Shown: positions 42,284 to 56,205, numbered from the stretch's first letter. The stretch: DNA of 64,000 nucleotides from Adiantum capillus-veneris (GCA_014529385.2 CM043953.1:116026549-116090548), one strand, 5' to 3'. Notes: generated from the letters alone by a model not told the origin. Translations and numbers: made by a program.

Positions 42284-45200
42284 CTAGTCAATCTCTCTAA
42301 CAACTGCATGTACAAGATCATCTTCACCATCACTTTTGGTTGCTAGAACAATATCACCAACCTCTAACCAAGGGGGTGCATGTCCGATCTCTCCGAGAAA
42401 TGTAAGCCTCTTTCTTTGAATCAAATCCTTCACCTCATACGCTACTAGCCTATTACGTGTCAACGGAAGAGGTATGAACTTATGCATCAAAGATGAGATT
42501 GGTCTTACACAATCCCAAGTGTATGGCATAGTTTGTTGTTGTACAATGCTCATTCCAGTTGCATGATGAACTATTAGTTTGTCAACCCCATTCTATGAGG
42601 ATATGCATTGTCTATAATACTCTGCCCCAAAATACAAATAATATTGACCATTGTGCTCGATAGAGAACAATGTTTTTATTTTGGCCTTCCAATGCCCTAC
42701 AGGAAGAGCATCAGTATCACCATTGTCTTGCTTTACAGTCACATGGTCACCAACTTTAAAAGCCTCACCCTCGTAAAGTATCTTTTGGTAGGTTGTGACA
42801 AGAGTATTTTCACCTTCGCTAACTGTCATTGCCCACAGTTGCTGAAAGTACCTTTTCTCCTCATCTGAAAGGCATCTCTTTGTGCATTTCTTCTTGGTTA
42901 TACCTATCCCTTTCGCTCTAATCATGTTGTGGCAGTAAGCCGGTTCATAATCTACCAAAATCTTATGCCATAGCTCCCTGGCTCTTGTTAGAGATGAGAG
43001 TTCCAAGAGCCCTTTTTCATATATGGAAGATAGAGCATTGTGGACTCATAGGATGCAGTAGAGTGAAATCATCTGGGAGTATCAACCTTTGGTGTAAGAA
43101 TGATAAATTCCTCTCGTGTGGCAGGAATCCATCCTTCTCCTCTTGAAGCATGCAAGTAACCCATGTAAACAAAACACGCTTGTAAAAGTGGACATAAGTT
43201 ATCTCATATTTTTTTATTTGTCTTTACTCCCATATATATGGAGACCATCCTTTCAAAAATGTAACACCAATATACATCATGAGATCCATGCCTGATAATG
43301 TCATCAAGCAATTCCCCATTCCCAGCAACATGCTCCAATGGTGAAGAGTTTGGACCAAAGAATTCCTCGCTCCTTACTCGCCAAGATGAGAACAATGATC
43401 TCATCATCTCGATACTCTCCTTTGTCCAACCCTTCTCACGACTAAAATTGTAAAATGTGTGGGCAATGTCTATTAGGAGAAGACCAAGCTCATACATGGG
43501 TCTTGATACCTCGTTGATGACACTCAATACATATGGCAGACACCACTGAACTAATTTATGACTTTCCTCTGACTTAAAACCTTCAAAGTGCTTGCTAGGA
43601 GTGTGTGGCCACCTGCCATTGTGAATTGATGGTGGTGCAAGCTTGTATACAAGCTTGCAACATTCATCCACCTTCTTTTTCGATTCATTTTGCAATACTT
43701 GCATGACATTTGATGTATATTTAGTGAACAAATTCAATGGAAGAACATGCATTGTATCATACACCAAGTCACGTGACAAGTCAAAGCCATATAAGTCAAA
43801 GAACTTCCATAGCATTGACTCTCCCGATAGTCTTGCATGTGCAAGATTAGCCTCTCTTTGAGTTTGAGAGGTTGATCTTTTGGCCTGAGTTACTGCATTG
43901 GACATTTCCAAAATGGAGCGTTTAGTTGGTGGATATCTTGCTTGTCGTCTATTACCATCATAAACATATCGCTCTCTATACATGGGATTACTAGCATCAA
44001 GAGTTGCTTTGGGCTTGTCTCTTCGACAACCCTCCTTGCCACCATCCTTGAAGAGTCTTATTTTTCATTGGGCAGGATGGTCTCCACTGACCATCATAAG
44101 CATCCCGCGTAATATGCATGTTTGTTCCCGTTCAGTTCCCATGCCAAAGATTTTGTTGACATCATAGTTGTAGTGTACTTGTATTCCTGACATGAACAAG
44201 TCTTGCAATTCCTCCATAAGAGGACGTAGAAAAGCACCAAATAGACCACTATTGTTTCGGGCCACTTTCTTGGAGCTGAATGGGAGGAACAATACTGGGA
44301 GTACACTAGCGCTGGAAGACTTTCCCATGTTCAAAATTTTTATCCCTACAACCCCACTGTCTTTCTGTGTGGTACGAGAGGACTGGAACCCATCCCAATG
44401 CAGCAAAAGTGCCAGGTTACGGGGATCTCCCTGAAAAATTATTATGCCATATGAAAATACACAAAAAATGAGAGAAGAAAGCAAATAAAAATACCATGCC
44501 AATAATTTAAAACCATACCTCAATTGATTTCTTACTAGAGACTATACGTATGCGACAATCTCTACACACGAAAATATATTCTTGAGTTTGCTCATTCCAC
44601 CCTTGTTGAATCTCTGGCGAACGGGATGAAGGGGGAAACGTTTTGTACACCTTATTACACCCTGGGGTTGTATAGATAACTGGAAGCTCAAATGTCTGTT
44701 GTGGGTCCCAAAAGTGTTGGACTATACGACACTTTGCGCCATCCCAAAAATCATGGATAGACTCCGGTTGTAGTTCAGGTGGCATTCCCAACCATTTGTC
44801 TTGGTTTCTCCACATGGAGAGCATGCCATGGCACAAAGAACGACTTTTCAACATAAGCTCAATTTGTCTTCCAATTGGGAGATAATCAAAGGCTAGTGTC
44901 TCCTTGCGAGGCTTGAGACAACTTGGGCACCTTTCACAACATGCCAAGCAATCACGCTTTGCTTTCCTTTTTCTATTGTTATTAATGCATGCACAAATTT
45001 ACACACTACATCCTTCATAGTTGTCCTCCTTGATTGGACGTAAGAGCTCTGGCTCATGGCGATTCCCTTCTTCCCCCATGCAGACTCTGTATCGAAGAGG
45101 TTGTACCATACCAAGCCCTTGAAATAGCGACTGCAACTGCTCCCAGCTAGCAGGCACCCTATAATTATCAAACAAAAAACCATCCCAATCTTGTTCAAGT

Positions 45201-46446
45201 CGAACCAAGATTTTGCTCAAGCTTGTCTTCTCTAGTGGAGTAGTGCTTGCCTATTCTAGCCCCTCCCATGTCACCGAATAGTAGACGAAGCATTTCATCT
45301 TGACCGCTAATGGGAACTTGATATTAATCCCACAATGACTGAAACTAAACGATCTTTGATAAAATCGGAGGATGTTGGCGATCTTCACGTGCTCCAGTTG
45401 TATTTGCTGATCTGAAATCTATGCCCTCTTGAAAGCCCTCTTCCACATTCAAAGAGGCATTTGATACTTCCATGTGTGCTACATTGTCATCAAAGTGCCT
45501 TACCTCCACATCGTCTCCATTTACAAACCCCAGCTCACTTGCTAGACTGCCTGCAACACTACTTAGTTGTGCATGCCTGAAAAATGTCGTTTTCCCAACA
45601 TATTTTCCACCCTGGAAAAATGCAGAACATGTACACCACATTCTTCGTGTGGTGTCATTGTCGAATGCACTCTGGAGAGGTGGTGTACTATCAGGCTCAT
45701 TCACGTTAGGCGATTGACCCTGAAGGGCTTCAAGATCTTTGTTATGATTGAAATCTGGGTGAATTTTATTAAGTGTCTCCTGTTTTCTATGTTGAAAAAA
45801 GGTGCTTCTGCTCAGCATTTGATATCCTTCCGGTGTGAATAAACATTTATACGTACATGTACACTTGAAAGTCTTGGAGGTGGAAGCCATGTATGCCTGT
45901 ATCACCTATTTGTCACTAGCCATGGTTACAAGGACTATAGTGGCCCAAAAACCACATCAACACTTGATGCCAGTGTCAAAGGCTATAGTACCACATACTT
46001 TAAGTCGCAGATACAAATTAGATAAAACTTTGCAGCATTGTGCAACTTTAATAATTAAAAAGCGACATACATTAAAAGACTAATCTGAACACGCTTGTAG
46101 AGTCTTTTAACATAGATGATGTATACATTCATGCAAGACACAATTTCTTGCTCAGAACAAGGCTTTTAATCACAGCAAGCCTATTACTTAAAATCCTTGG
46201 AGATATGGAATTTACATCATGGAAAACTACTTTGTAATAATCAATTGGATTTAAGGTTTCCTTCAAAAGCACTAAAGCCATATTCTCGGGCCACCAATTG
46301 GTGTCATCTATAACTATTCTTGAAATGCGTATCGGTGGCCTTTCTCTCCCAAAGACATAAAAGTGTTTCTCTGGCCAAACAATCATCCCTTCAAGATGAC
46401 AGGCTATCTCAGCAACTAGTTCTTCTACTACTTCCTGTCGAGCCAT
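42284..46446 (-). pseudogene. Tnp2-like (Transposase_21) transposase gene
   Basis: Minus-strand gene with several exons. N-terminal pieces (46446-46129 and 45905-45345) include a Cys-rich segment 'FKCTCTYKCLFTPEGYQ'. At 44947-44507 are 'CCERCPSCLKPRKET' and a predicted 'YLPIGRQIELMLKS'. The catalytic region carries 'LLLHWDGFQ' (first Asp) and 'MMVSGDHPAQ' (second Asp). It then has 'YDTMHVLPLNLFTKY', the DxMH-type motif of Transposase_21, and 'GSHDVYWCYIFERM'. A TGA follows 'GDHPAQ' and a TAG lies near 42593. The C-terminal part (43006-42284) has 'VGDHVTVKQD' and 'YYLYFGAEYYRQ', like a BAH-type module (tentative). DNA cut-and-paste function is inferred from family. Terminal repeats were not found. 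Confidence 0.7.
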
Positions 46447-48000
46447 AACCTACATATGCATGTTGACAAGAATGAGCATCGTGCATTCAAACCTAATTTA
46501 TTACTAACATGCGTGTGTCAGTATGGAAATGACCCACTCAAAGGCGGCAGGAGGTTGAGTACTCGTACTTAGTCTCAACGAAATCTAAGCATGACATAAA
46601 CCTCTTGAAGAGTCATGACTATGCCACGGCTAGACGTCGCTCTTATGTAAAGGATATTTAATTAACTGTGTAAATTTTAAAAAATATCCATATTTGTTTT
46701 TATTTCTGAGTTACGTACATGTGTACACGTGCTTCATGATTCACAATAACCTAGCACCAAAGATGCTAATAATATAAAATCCTTTTTGGTTTGTATCTAA
46801 GAGACAGGAGCATGGTTCAAATTAAATTGACAAAACATAACATTGTCGAATTAAGAGATCGAGCTATTGTTCAAATATCTTTTTGCTAGCTCATTTTTTA
46901 ACTATACGTTTGTGTGTGTGAGATCCACAGCAACCAACCCTAAATAAAAAGGCACATGGAAGACTTGTTGAAACAAAGTTTTTTTAAAAACAATCTCTTC
47001 GATTTTAATTTAAGCCTTTTGGCATATATTTGTACGCATACATGGACATGAATTTATCTGAATTTCTATGTGAGAATGATTTGCAAACTATGTGCGTGAG
47101 TGCAAAAGAGAGAGCCATGGTGCAAAGTAGACAGTTAAGTTGTACTTACCTGAGAAAAAAAAGACGCCAAAAAGCTTGTCTTTGTCGACGACACCCCGCT
47201 CACGATCGAGCTTCGAGAATCGTTGTCGTTTCACTCAATTTGAAAAATGCATGTAGGGTGCGTAGGTCGATTCTCTGCATACAAAAATATGAACTCCAAT
47301 GAGAACACAATGGATATTCTTCTCACATTACGATTAAAAAAAAGCCTAAATTAATTGAGTGATTTATACGTATGGTTATGTATGTAGATTACCCAAAGTA
47401 TAAAGACTTGCTATGCTTGTTCAGCTAGAAGGTCGCTGGATCCGATCCGCTGGAGCTTCTACACAAAGGCAGAAGTTTCGATAAACATGGACTGGCTTAA
47501 TATTGAAGCGGTGTACGCTAAATAGTTTTACAAATATCAGGTGTACCTAATTTCGGGCTCCTGATGAGCGAGACAGTCAATTCCCAGTAGTTCTCGACTA
47601 GCATGCTGCACTGATACCCAACAGTACTCAACGAGCGCGCTGCACTGATACTGTGGTGCCGCAGAGCAAATACATTCATTGGATGAGCATTACTGTGGTC
47701 AGGAGGCTTATACGGAGGCTGGGACGAGGGTCGACGATTAGCTCAACAATAATATATTTGGCGAGGAGGAAAGAAAAGGCTAGCTATAGCGCCTGCAGAC
47801 CGGTAGCCGCAGTGGATTAACACCCAAGGGGGAGTGGAGGCTCGCAACGGTATTTTCTGCAAGCGCTAGCAGGTACAGTCATCAATTAAGCTTGTTGTCC
47901 CTAAACCCTGCACAGGAGACGTACATATTCGAGGACGTATAAGCTACTACTGCAACCGCGCGTAGCTGGTCGAGACCTGCAGATCAGCGCGCAAGACTCT
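46447..48000. other. Non-coding interval
   Basis: No supported gene. 47400-48000 is richer in GC than its surroundings and contains a partial repeat of 'ctgcactgatac' (near 47606 and 47641). The frame at 47030-47302 has no family features. Confidence 0.4.
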
Positions 48001-48002
48001 TT

Positions 48003-48005
48003 TAG

Positions 48006-48037
<32 letters not shown>

Positions 48038-48255
48038 CTGTGTGTGACAAATAATAGTTTCAATATCGAGAGAGACAAGAGAGATGTCTTAGACTAAGAC
48101 ATATGTTTGGCCGAGACTCATATGTTTCTTAATTTGGAAGGTCAAGCCTTTTAGAAATGCTACAATCTAACCTTGTCATTATCCCCTCCTTGTATGAATC
48201 ATTTGGCATATCATGTTGCCTAATGATAGTGAAAATAAGTAGTATCATTGTAGCA

Positions 48256-48294
<39 letters not shown>

Positions 48295-48536
48295 TTTTAT
48301 AATAGACTATTTTTCAGCAATGCATAAAGAATGTGAATATGTATTGAGCCCATGCTTTGCTTGGCCGCAACAACGCACGGGTCACATACTAGTCGTCATT
48401 CTAAATGTCTCGGCTCTCTGTTATATGAATTTCACCCACTGTCTAATCTTTTCAAGAGACTCCTCCTGTTGTTTCCTCAGCCTTTGAGGTCTCTTGGGAG
48501 TGTCCCTGCGGCATAAGAAACTCGTTTTACAATGCA

Positions 48537-48588
<52 letters not shown>

Positions 48589-49276
48589 TAGATATGTCTC
48601 TAGTATTATAGGTGGATTCTTAAGCTCGTTGTGATTGGTGTTCATTTTCCTACAAAGACTCCGTAGAGAGAGAGAGTAGTAAATATGTCTCTAGTATAGG
48701 TGGACTCTTACGTTTGTTGTGAGGCTTGTTCACTAGAAAGACACCAGTATAGGTGGACTTTTACGTTTGTTGTGAGGCATTTTCATTTGACTACAAAGAC
48801 GACTCCCTATGTGTGTCAGTGTTCTCTGTATGAATGTCACCCAATGTCGATTCTCTACAAGAGACTTAATTCCTATATTTTCCTCTAGAGTGTCATTTTC
48901 GTGTCAATGAAAGGTTCTCAAGTATTATTGGTTTGTTGGCACTTGTGAAGGTTGAAAATGTTATCATGTAATATTGGTTTGCTGGCCCATGTGGAGGTAA
49001 AAAACGACACTATAAATCATCTCTGTAGCGGTTGTACAAGGACTTTTAGTGGGCAACAATAAATTATATCAATGCCAATGCGAGAAGAACCGAAAACATA
49101 ATATTGTTCCATACCTCAAATGATTGTAGTCCATGTCTATAGTTATTTGGCACACTTCGCTATATCAACTATCTCCCTCCGCTACTCCAATTTTCATATA
49201 GCACTACCTTACTAGGTCATTTATATCCTTTGCCTAGAATGAGCAGGTTGACAAGAATGAGCAATAGATGACGAAC

Positions 49277-49325
<49 letters not shown>

Positions 49326-49393
49326 CAGACCCGTGACACAGAGAGCGTTGTAACAGATATCAAAATCCTCTCTCTGAACCACGATGTAGCGCA

Positions 49394-49434
<41 letters not shown>

Positions 49435-49528
49435 TGAAAACCATAGAACATTGAAAACTCTCTGATCCGTGACACAGAGAGTGTTGTAATAGATATCAAA
49501 ATCCTCTCCCCCTGACCCATGATGTACC

Positions 49529-49591
<63 letters not shown>

Positions 49592-50145
49592 GGATGTACA
49601 CGCACATTCGTGACACGTGGCAACGCTCACAGCTCGAGAATATTTTGAGCTCTATAAAGTAGTAGTGTAGATTGCAAGAAAACCATAGAACATTGCATCT
49701 TTATGAATCAATTAATTGCAGTATATTTGTTTCATGGTTGACAAACTGTAGATCTCTATCTGGCTCATCCAAAATGTCATTTAAACATGAGTTGTTTCCT
49801 ACTCTTTGATAATGTAACGTCAATAAATAAAAGTGCTACATTTTAGCATTCACTCTATTCTTCTTAGTTTCGCATCTTGCTTTCCTCTTGAGCTGTGCTC
49901 AAACTTTGTTTAATGAAGCTTGCAAAGGGAAGATGTCGAGCACCAAAATAGACCTTAAAAATCAACATAATTCAATCATCATCACCGTTATCCTCATAGG
50001 TCTTCTCTACCATCTATGCAACTTGCAATCCAACAGGCACCATAGCCTCCCTTCCTAATTTCACCTTCAGAGATGGCCATCATACTCAAAGTGTTGCTAA
50101 CCTTACGTTTCAAAACTCTCTCTCTCTCTCTCTCTCTCGCTCTCG

Positions 50146-50185
<40 letters not shown>

Positions 50186-50198
50186 ATGCAGCAGCAGA

Positions 50199-50255
<57 letters not shown>

Positions 50256-50290
50256 CTCTCTGACCTGTGACACAGAAAGCATTGTAACAG
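48003..50290. repeat. Microsatellite-rich block with a recurring linked unit
   Basis: (GT)n at 48006-48030, (GA)n at 48260-48292, compound (TG)n(AG)n at 48536-48585, and several (CT)n tracts (49280-49320, 49393-49410, 49530-49590, 50118-50163, 50200-50246). A unit starting near 'cgtgacacagagagcgttgt' and ending in a (CT)n tract recurs at about 49332, 49470 and 50267. A 55-bp repeat ('agtataggtggactcttacg') lies at about 48693 and 48748. No genes; frames through the tracts encode RE, LS or HT repeats only. Confidence 0.8.
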
Positions 50291-50544
50291 ATATGGAAAT
50301 CCCGTGTTTACATTTCCTATATAGAGAATATCGTTTAATAAAAGTGTGATAGTTAACCCTATATAAGAAATAGTAGGTACGCTCATTTTCTTATATTGAA
50401 TAGCATGTTGCTTAGATAATCCACTTGTTTTCCTATATAGAATCCTCGTGTTATGTAGACATTTTCTTTTCCTAGATATATATAGAAAACCAGCTTGGTA
50501 TAACTAGTAGAACACATACATTTTACAAAATACATAGGTTTTTT

Positions 50545-52940
50545 CTATGTAGGAATTGATTTAAAGTTCCTTGTGTGAGGAGTATTATGAAAATTTGTGA
50601 GATCATTTGGTCGCTCCTGCAGCCATTTCTTCCGCCATTTGGGGTGGTCTTCTACGAGGGCTTTGGCTTCTTCAATTGTCAAGGTTATGCCCTCGTAGCC
50701 ACCGTCTTCATTTCTGGGCAGGGCTGGCCTCATCTTCTCTTTCCATAGTATGGCCTCGTGCCTCATGATCAATGGGAGTGGCAAAAATTCATGCCCAAAC
50801 ACTTTTACTTGTTCTTCGGGCTGAAGATAGGCCAGTGCCGCTGATTCCATCACCTTTTTCTCATGTAATAGAAACTCCTTGGCCGGCCCTTCAGGCATAT
50901 TTTCAATGCTTTGCTCTATGTCCCCTCTGACATCCAAGGCCCCTGGGGTCTGCCCTTGCTACTCTTCATCATGTTGTGATGTGCCTGGAAGATCTGGCAT
51001 TTCAGGCATGTGCGGCAATTGGGCATGCAAGTGGGTCTCTGTTTCACTGATTTGCATTGTGTGAGTCAGAGATCCCACTGCCTCCTTTCCCTTGTTTAAT
51101 ACTTCAATTTGTTGCTTTTGGGCTTCAAGATCAGCCTTTGCCTTTGCTAACTCCTGTTCAAGGTCCTTGACCTTCGCTTCATGCATAGCCGTCTGAGTCA
51201 TGAAACCAGAGACAAGAAGTTGTCTCTGGAGCCTTTCTTGTTGTAGCTCCTCTTGTAGTGCATTTAATGTATTCATTGTTGCACTGTCCGATGTTGACGC
51301 CGTTGCGGTGGCCGGATCTTGAGTTTGCAGTAAAGCTGTCAAACTGTTTTTTACAGTATTGTATTGAGCATTTATCTTTTTGAACCTTGAATCTTCATAT
51401 TTTAGCTGTTCCTTCATCTTCTTTTCATTCTTGACCAGCTCGTGACATTGAGCTTCTTTCCTAGTAAGCTGACTTTGCACGTCTAGTAAGTCTCTCAGCA
51501 GATTCTCATTTTCTTTTGCTCCGCTATCTCTCTCTTGTGTCACCAACTCAAGCGCCGTTCTAAGATTCTCCACTTCTTCATTCGCAAGCTGAGCTCTTTC
51601 TCTGTGGAAATCCCTCTCTTGTACCTTTACTCTTTGGCACTGGAACTGCCTTGAAAGAGTTAGTATTATTTTTGTATAATCAAAACTTCTGACCTTTTCA
51701 TAAGCTTCCTCTTGGGAGGGCTTGGCTAGCTGCATTAATGGAATTTTTGATTGTTGTTCAGCAGACTCTGGTTTTGTGATTCCACCCCGTGTTGTGTCCA
51801 GATCTTCCTTGTCTTTTTGAGTTGAAGGAGGTGGGACCATTGTTTTTTCAGCAGTATCTTGCTGCTGCTGCTGAGAAGTGGGAGCAGTGGGTGAACTCGG
51901 TGGTTCAAGGGGTTTTGGTGATGGAGGAGGTTTGGGAGAAGAAGGAGCTCTTGGGAAAGATGGAGGCTGGTGGGAAGAGGGTGGTGAGACAAGAGGCATT
52001 GTTGTTGAAGCAGAGGGGGGAATGGGATCCATTTGTATGTGTTCTATTGTTTCTTCATCTTCCACCCTCGGCTTCTTTGGGCTGCCCTCTCTTGGCTCCA
52101 ACACAGGCTCTTCGGCCTTTCTTTTCAGAGCCTCTTTGATCTTCTCACGGGCCAACTGTGCTGCCCTTTGCTCCTCACGGTGCTTTTCCCGTTCAGCCTT
52201 TTCCATGTGCTCAATCGTGCCTGTTAGATCCACAATCTCTTTTTCTTTCGTAATTTGAGTACTTTGAGCTTCAATCTCTTCTTGAGCTTTCTGCTCCGCT
52301 TCTATTCTCCTCTTTTCTTCTTGAATAGCCTTTTGCTTTTTCCAATCTGGCCTCTTCCGCAGCCATCTTTTGTGCTATTTTTTTAGCAGCCTCTTTTGCT
52401 GCTCTCGCATCTGCTAAGGCTTTTTTCCTTGCTTCTACCCTGGCCATGGCTTCATCCAGCAGTACTTGCTCCGCTGATCGGGGTTTCTTACCTTTTCTAT
52501 CCAATGGAGAGGATGTGTCCTCCTCTTCACTTGGCTCATGCTCTGAAGGGCCTTTTGCCTCAGCTCCTTTCTGACTACCTTCTTCTTTGTCTAAGGCCTT
52601 CAGAGTCCTGTTCTTTGTCTGTCTCTGTCTTCTCATCATCACTAGAACTCTTTTTTGATGATCTAGTTGATCTTGATGAGGCTGCTGTGGTTGTTGTTTT
52701 CACAGCTTTTGGTACAAACCTCGCATGCTAGATTAAGGAAGCTTGTGACCCGGCCGTTGGCAGATCATCTATCATGCCCAAAGCCTGGTAAGCAATCCTT
52801 GTGAGCATTGGTCCTGCACTCATATAGAGCTTCTTTGACAAGTTTTTGAGGTTGGCTTCTATCAAAGTTTCTAGTATGAATTTCTCGTAGTTGCATCTGA
52901 TTTGTCTTTTCTCTGCCACCGACAAGGCCATCACCACCGC
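50545..52940 (-). pseudogene. Long coiled-coil protein, probably of a retroelement
   Basis: Minus-strand frames join as follows. 52937-52728 encodes 'VAEKRQIRCNYEKFILETLI'. After a phase change comes a Lys/Glu/Ala-rich helix (52642-52300, 'RVEARKKALADARAAKEAAK'). After another 1-nt shift near 52335 the frame runs on through 52233-50959 and, past a single amber codon at 50959-50961, to 50545. The long segment has a Pro/Ser-rich part (about 75-140) and then heptad-rich coiled coil ('LEQELAKAKADLEAQKQQIE'). No enzymatic motif. A similar helix-rich gag-like protein may lie at 39.0 kb. The element type is inferred from context only. Confidence 0.5.
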
Positions 52941-53840
52941 GATGTGGAGTAGTGGTTATGTGTACCTTGGGGGCTTCTGCACCCTGAAATGTTGGGATAT
53001 CAGCCTGAGTGGAAGCTCCAGGTCACTGTAGCAAACCATAAGTGCCGGGGTAGAAATGGAGAGCCTCATTGATCACCTCAGTTGTGATCAAAACTTGATT
53101 CTTGGTGTCGTCTTTGTCTGTCATCAATGCTCTTCCATCGTACTAAATTGAGCTCATCAGCTCATGTGCCCTCATGTAATCTATTGTGAGGTCCCTACAC
53201 CATCATCTCAATAACGGATCTGATGAGAAACCTGACAGGTCGCTAGGTCCTAATCAAAACAAACAATATGGGTAAAATGAACTGACAAACAGTCTCTTGT
53301 CACCAAGTAACTCGAGACTGAGCTGTCAGAGAGAGGAGTCCTAGCCCTGTTTCGCAGGGAAAGCACTGCACTATCCTAAGCTAGACGGTCCTAGCTTTCA
53401 CCTTCCAAAAGAGATCAGATCAAGATGCCTTTTTCCCCATGTTTCAGAGGCACGGCCACCTAGATCTTACCGCTTGAGGGGCAATGAAAGATCGACTAGT
53501 CATCCTTAACCCCACCTTCCAAAAGGAGGAAAACTGACAATACTTGGGTTCTCTCTACTTCTGGGCTAATGGGAGGTCTGACTCGTAACTAGATATTTAC
53601 AGGGGTAGAGAGTTCCCGACTAATCGGGACCACCCGTTTCATATGTTAAGTATGGAGCCTGATTTACCCTTGTAATTTTCTGTGGTAAAAGCGCACATTT
53701 GTAAGGCCCCCATTATGAGGAGAAGCCATCGTGCGTGAAGGAAAATCACTCACCAGAAACCAAAATTTTCACGGATAAGAATCAGGGGAAACTTTAAAGG
53801 CCTTGGGGGCGGAGACCCCCGAGACTTTTTTTTTTCCGCC
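52941..53840. other. Non-coding interval
   Basis: No reading frame with support. Plain unique-looking sequence that may be the leader or LTR of the element carrying the coiled-coil frame. Confidence 0.35.
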
Positions 53841-53849
53841 GGAATATTA

Positions 53850-53965
53850 TGACCGGCCGGCGGTCGGAAAGTGGTCGGAAAACAACAGGTCGTTTGGCCG
53901 GTGGCCGGTAGTCAATGGCCAATGGCCAGTGGTCGGAAGTCAATGGCCGATGGCCGGTGGCCGAA
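53850..53965. repeat. GC-rich GGCCGGTGGCC minisatellite
   Basis: Short variants of 'ggccggtggccggtagtcaa' and 'tggccaatggccagtggtcg' repeated over about 115 bp, containing many GGCC/TGGCCA palindromes. Frames through it differ only by phase and are not genes. Confidence 0.75.
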
Positions 53966-54300
53966 TTCAAAAGCGGACTTGTCTTCTCAAGGGCGGTCAC
54001 ACATGGGCGGATTGGAGGGTCCGATTTCGACTTATTCGCACAAGGGCGGCTACACATGGCTGTCTCTCATAAGAGAGGGCAACCCTTTTGGCCTATAAAA
54101 GGAGGCCATTTCTACACACATTTCATAGTGTGAAGTTGATGCAACAAGGTGAGTGTGAGGTGGTGAGAGTGAAGCAAAGCGGGAGCTCCATTAAGGGTAT
54201 AATCCCTTTGTAAACTACTTCTTGTTTTGAAGTACTAAAGCCATTGAGTGGCTGCTTTCCCGTGGACGTAGCCCACATTGGGTGAACCACGTATATCGTG

Positions 54301-54353
<53 letters not shown>

Positions 54354-54440
54354 CTATAATCTCGTGTATATAAATCTGTCTCTCTCCATTAAGTAATCTA
54401 CTCAATTATCTATTTAGCTACGTCTTATTTCCTAACATCA
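53966..54440 (+). repeat. Copia-type LTR fragment with TATA box
   Basis: CTATAAAAG at 54093-54101 is followed by a transcript-like leader and the phrase 'tcccgtggacgtagcccaca' ... 'gtgaaccacgtatatcgtg'. This phrase is characteristic of the 3' part of many plant copia LTRs (recognised from memory). A (CT)n tract (54306-54349) follows. No copia coding sequence is seen downstream, so this is probably a solo or truncated LTR. Confidence 0.6.
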
Positions 54441-55526
54441 TAGGCATAGGCAACCCGAGCCAAGCCCCCACTATCCACCCCATACTCACACTGAGCTGGT
54501 TATCTAATTACTACCACAATCATTGTTCAACATATATTTTTCCTTAATTAATTCCAGTTCACAGTTTATATTCAGACAGCCCTTCAAAGAGTATTTCAAG
54601 CGGCACCAATACAATCTTTCCAGAAAAATTTACTCAATAACAGATTTCATTTTCAAATTCCAATGTTCTGGAGGTACGAAATCCCCCAGCGAGTGTTCAC
54701 TCCACCCATTGTCACCTAGTTGCCCATACAACTAGATCTGTCCACCGCATAGAAATCATGTCATGGACATCCCACCACATAGAGAGCAAGACGTGGGTAT
54801 CCACCGCATAAAAAGCAAGTCCTGGATAGGCCCTACGCTAAAAAACACTAGCTACTGCGAGATCCCTCGCGAGCCGCCTCCTATGATAAAGAGGGAGATC
54901 AGGACTAGATCAACATTGGAATTAAAAAAAATAAACTGGTCGAGTCAAATTTTCCTAGCAAACAGTCCTTCCTACCTCAGATAGTATATTCTTGAAAGCA
55001 TTCTTTCCTACTTGAGTTTAATTACAACAATAAGGATGCCGTGGTCTCTGTTGGGTCATTCCAACATTTTTCGGGATAGTTTAATTTTCCTATCTTATCG
55101 AGATGCAATGTTATTAAATTGTACTTAAATTAAAATTGGACCTAGCTCAATAGTTTCTTCTTGGTTGCTTCGTGAGTCGTCCGGTACTTCGTCTATCACT
55201 GGAGCCTTGCCCTTGTTATCTGCATTACTAGTGCCTGCCTCATGATCGTTTGCACCACCAAACCGGGTTCTCTTTGGGGCCATTGGAATCACTACTAAAG
55301 GTTAATGAACTCGGAAAAGGAACTAATATAAATTTACCATAGCAACCACAATGGTTAGGAACAATATGGTTAGCCTTATCGAGAATTACTCTTAAATGAA
55401 GGGGGTAGATTCAATGCAAGGTTTGGTGAATCTCTCGTCAGCTTACAATTTGGGGAGGTTTGGATTAAGAGAAGGTGATCAAAGTCTTAATAATACCAAT
55501 TTAGATTAGCATCTTGACCTAATATT
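54441..55526. other. Non-coding interval
   Basis: No gene with support. Contains a triple near-repeat around 54735-54850 ('ccaccgcatagaaatcatgt' variants). Confidence 0.4.
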
Positions 55527-55987
55527 CACTACAAGAGGTTGTGTGCTCTTGTGACGCTGTTAGCAACGGAAATACACTGGGTTTTTATAACCCCCGGCGT
55601 CGCTAATAGCGTCGCTACGAGAGCGTCGCTATATGTGACGCTATAGGCGTCGCTATGAGAGTCACTATATAGAGACGCTCATAGCGACGGTCATAGCGAC
55701 GGTTATAGCATTCTTCGTCTTATCTCTCTCTCTCTCTCTCTACCTCACATTCTCTAGTCATATCCAATCCCCGCACACCTCGGTCTAGAGGTGCACGGAG
55801 ATCAGAACCACCGGGTTATAATCTCGTCTTTATTGGTCAATACCTATATTTGTGGGTACAATAAATCTACAGACCCACGTCTACATGATACTGCATGTAG
55901 TGGACAAAACCCCTTTGCCTCTTCTCTAGCTGTAGCACTTCACAGCATCTTAACATCTTTTCACAGTAGATCTTTTCACTGTTCGTC

Positions 55988-56174
55988 TAACTCTAAACCC
56001 TAAACCGTAAGTAATTCTTGCGTGGACTCGATCTAACGTAAATAAGCGTAAATCTAAATAAACGTAAATCTAACTAAAAATAAACCTAAATCTAATTTAA
56101 CGTAAGTCTACATCTAACCTAATCTTTAACGTCTTTTGGGATAGTTTCCTACGACGTTAAAACTCTCTTCTTCT

Positions 56175-56205
<31 letters not shown>

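Noticed and set aside
53803-54133. Overlapping 70-90 residue frames on both strands
   Set aside because: Phase variants of the GGCC-rich minisatellite and LTR leader.
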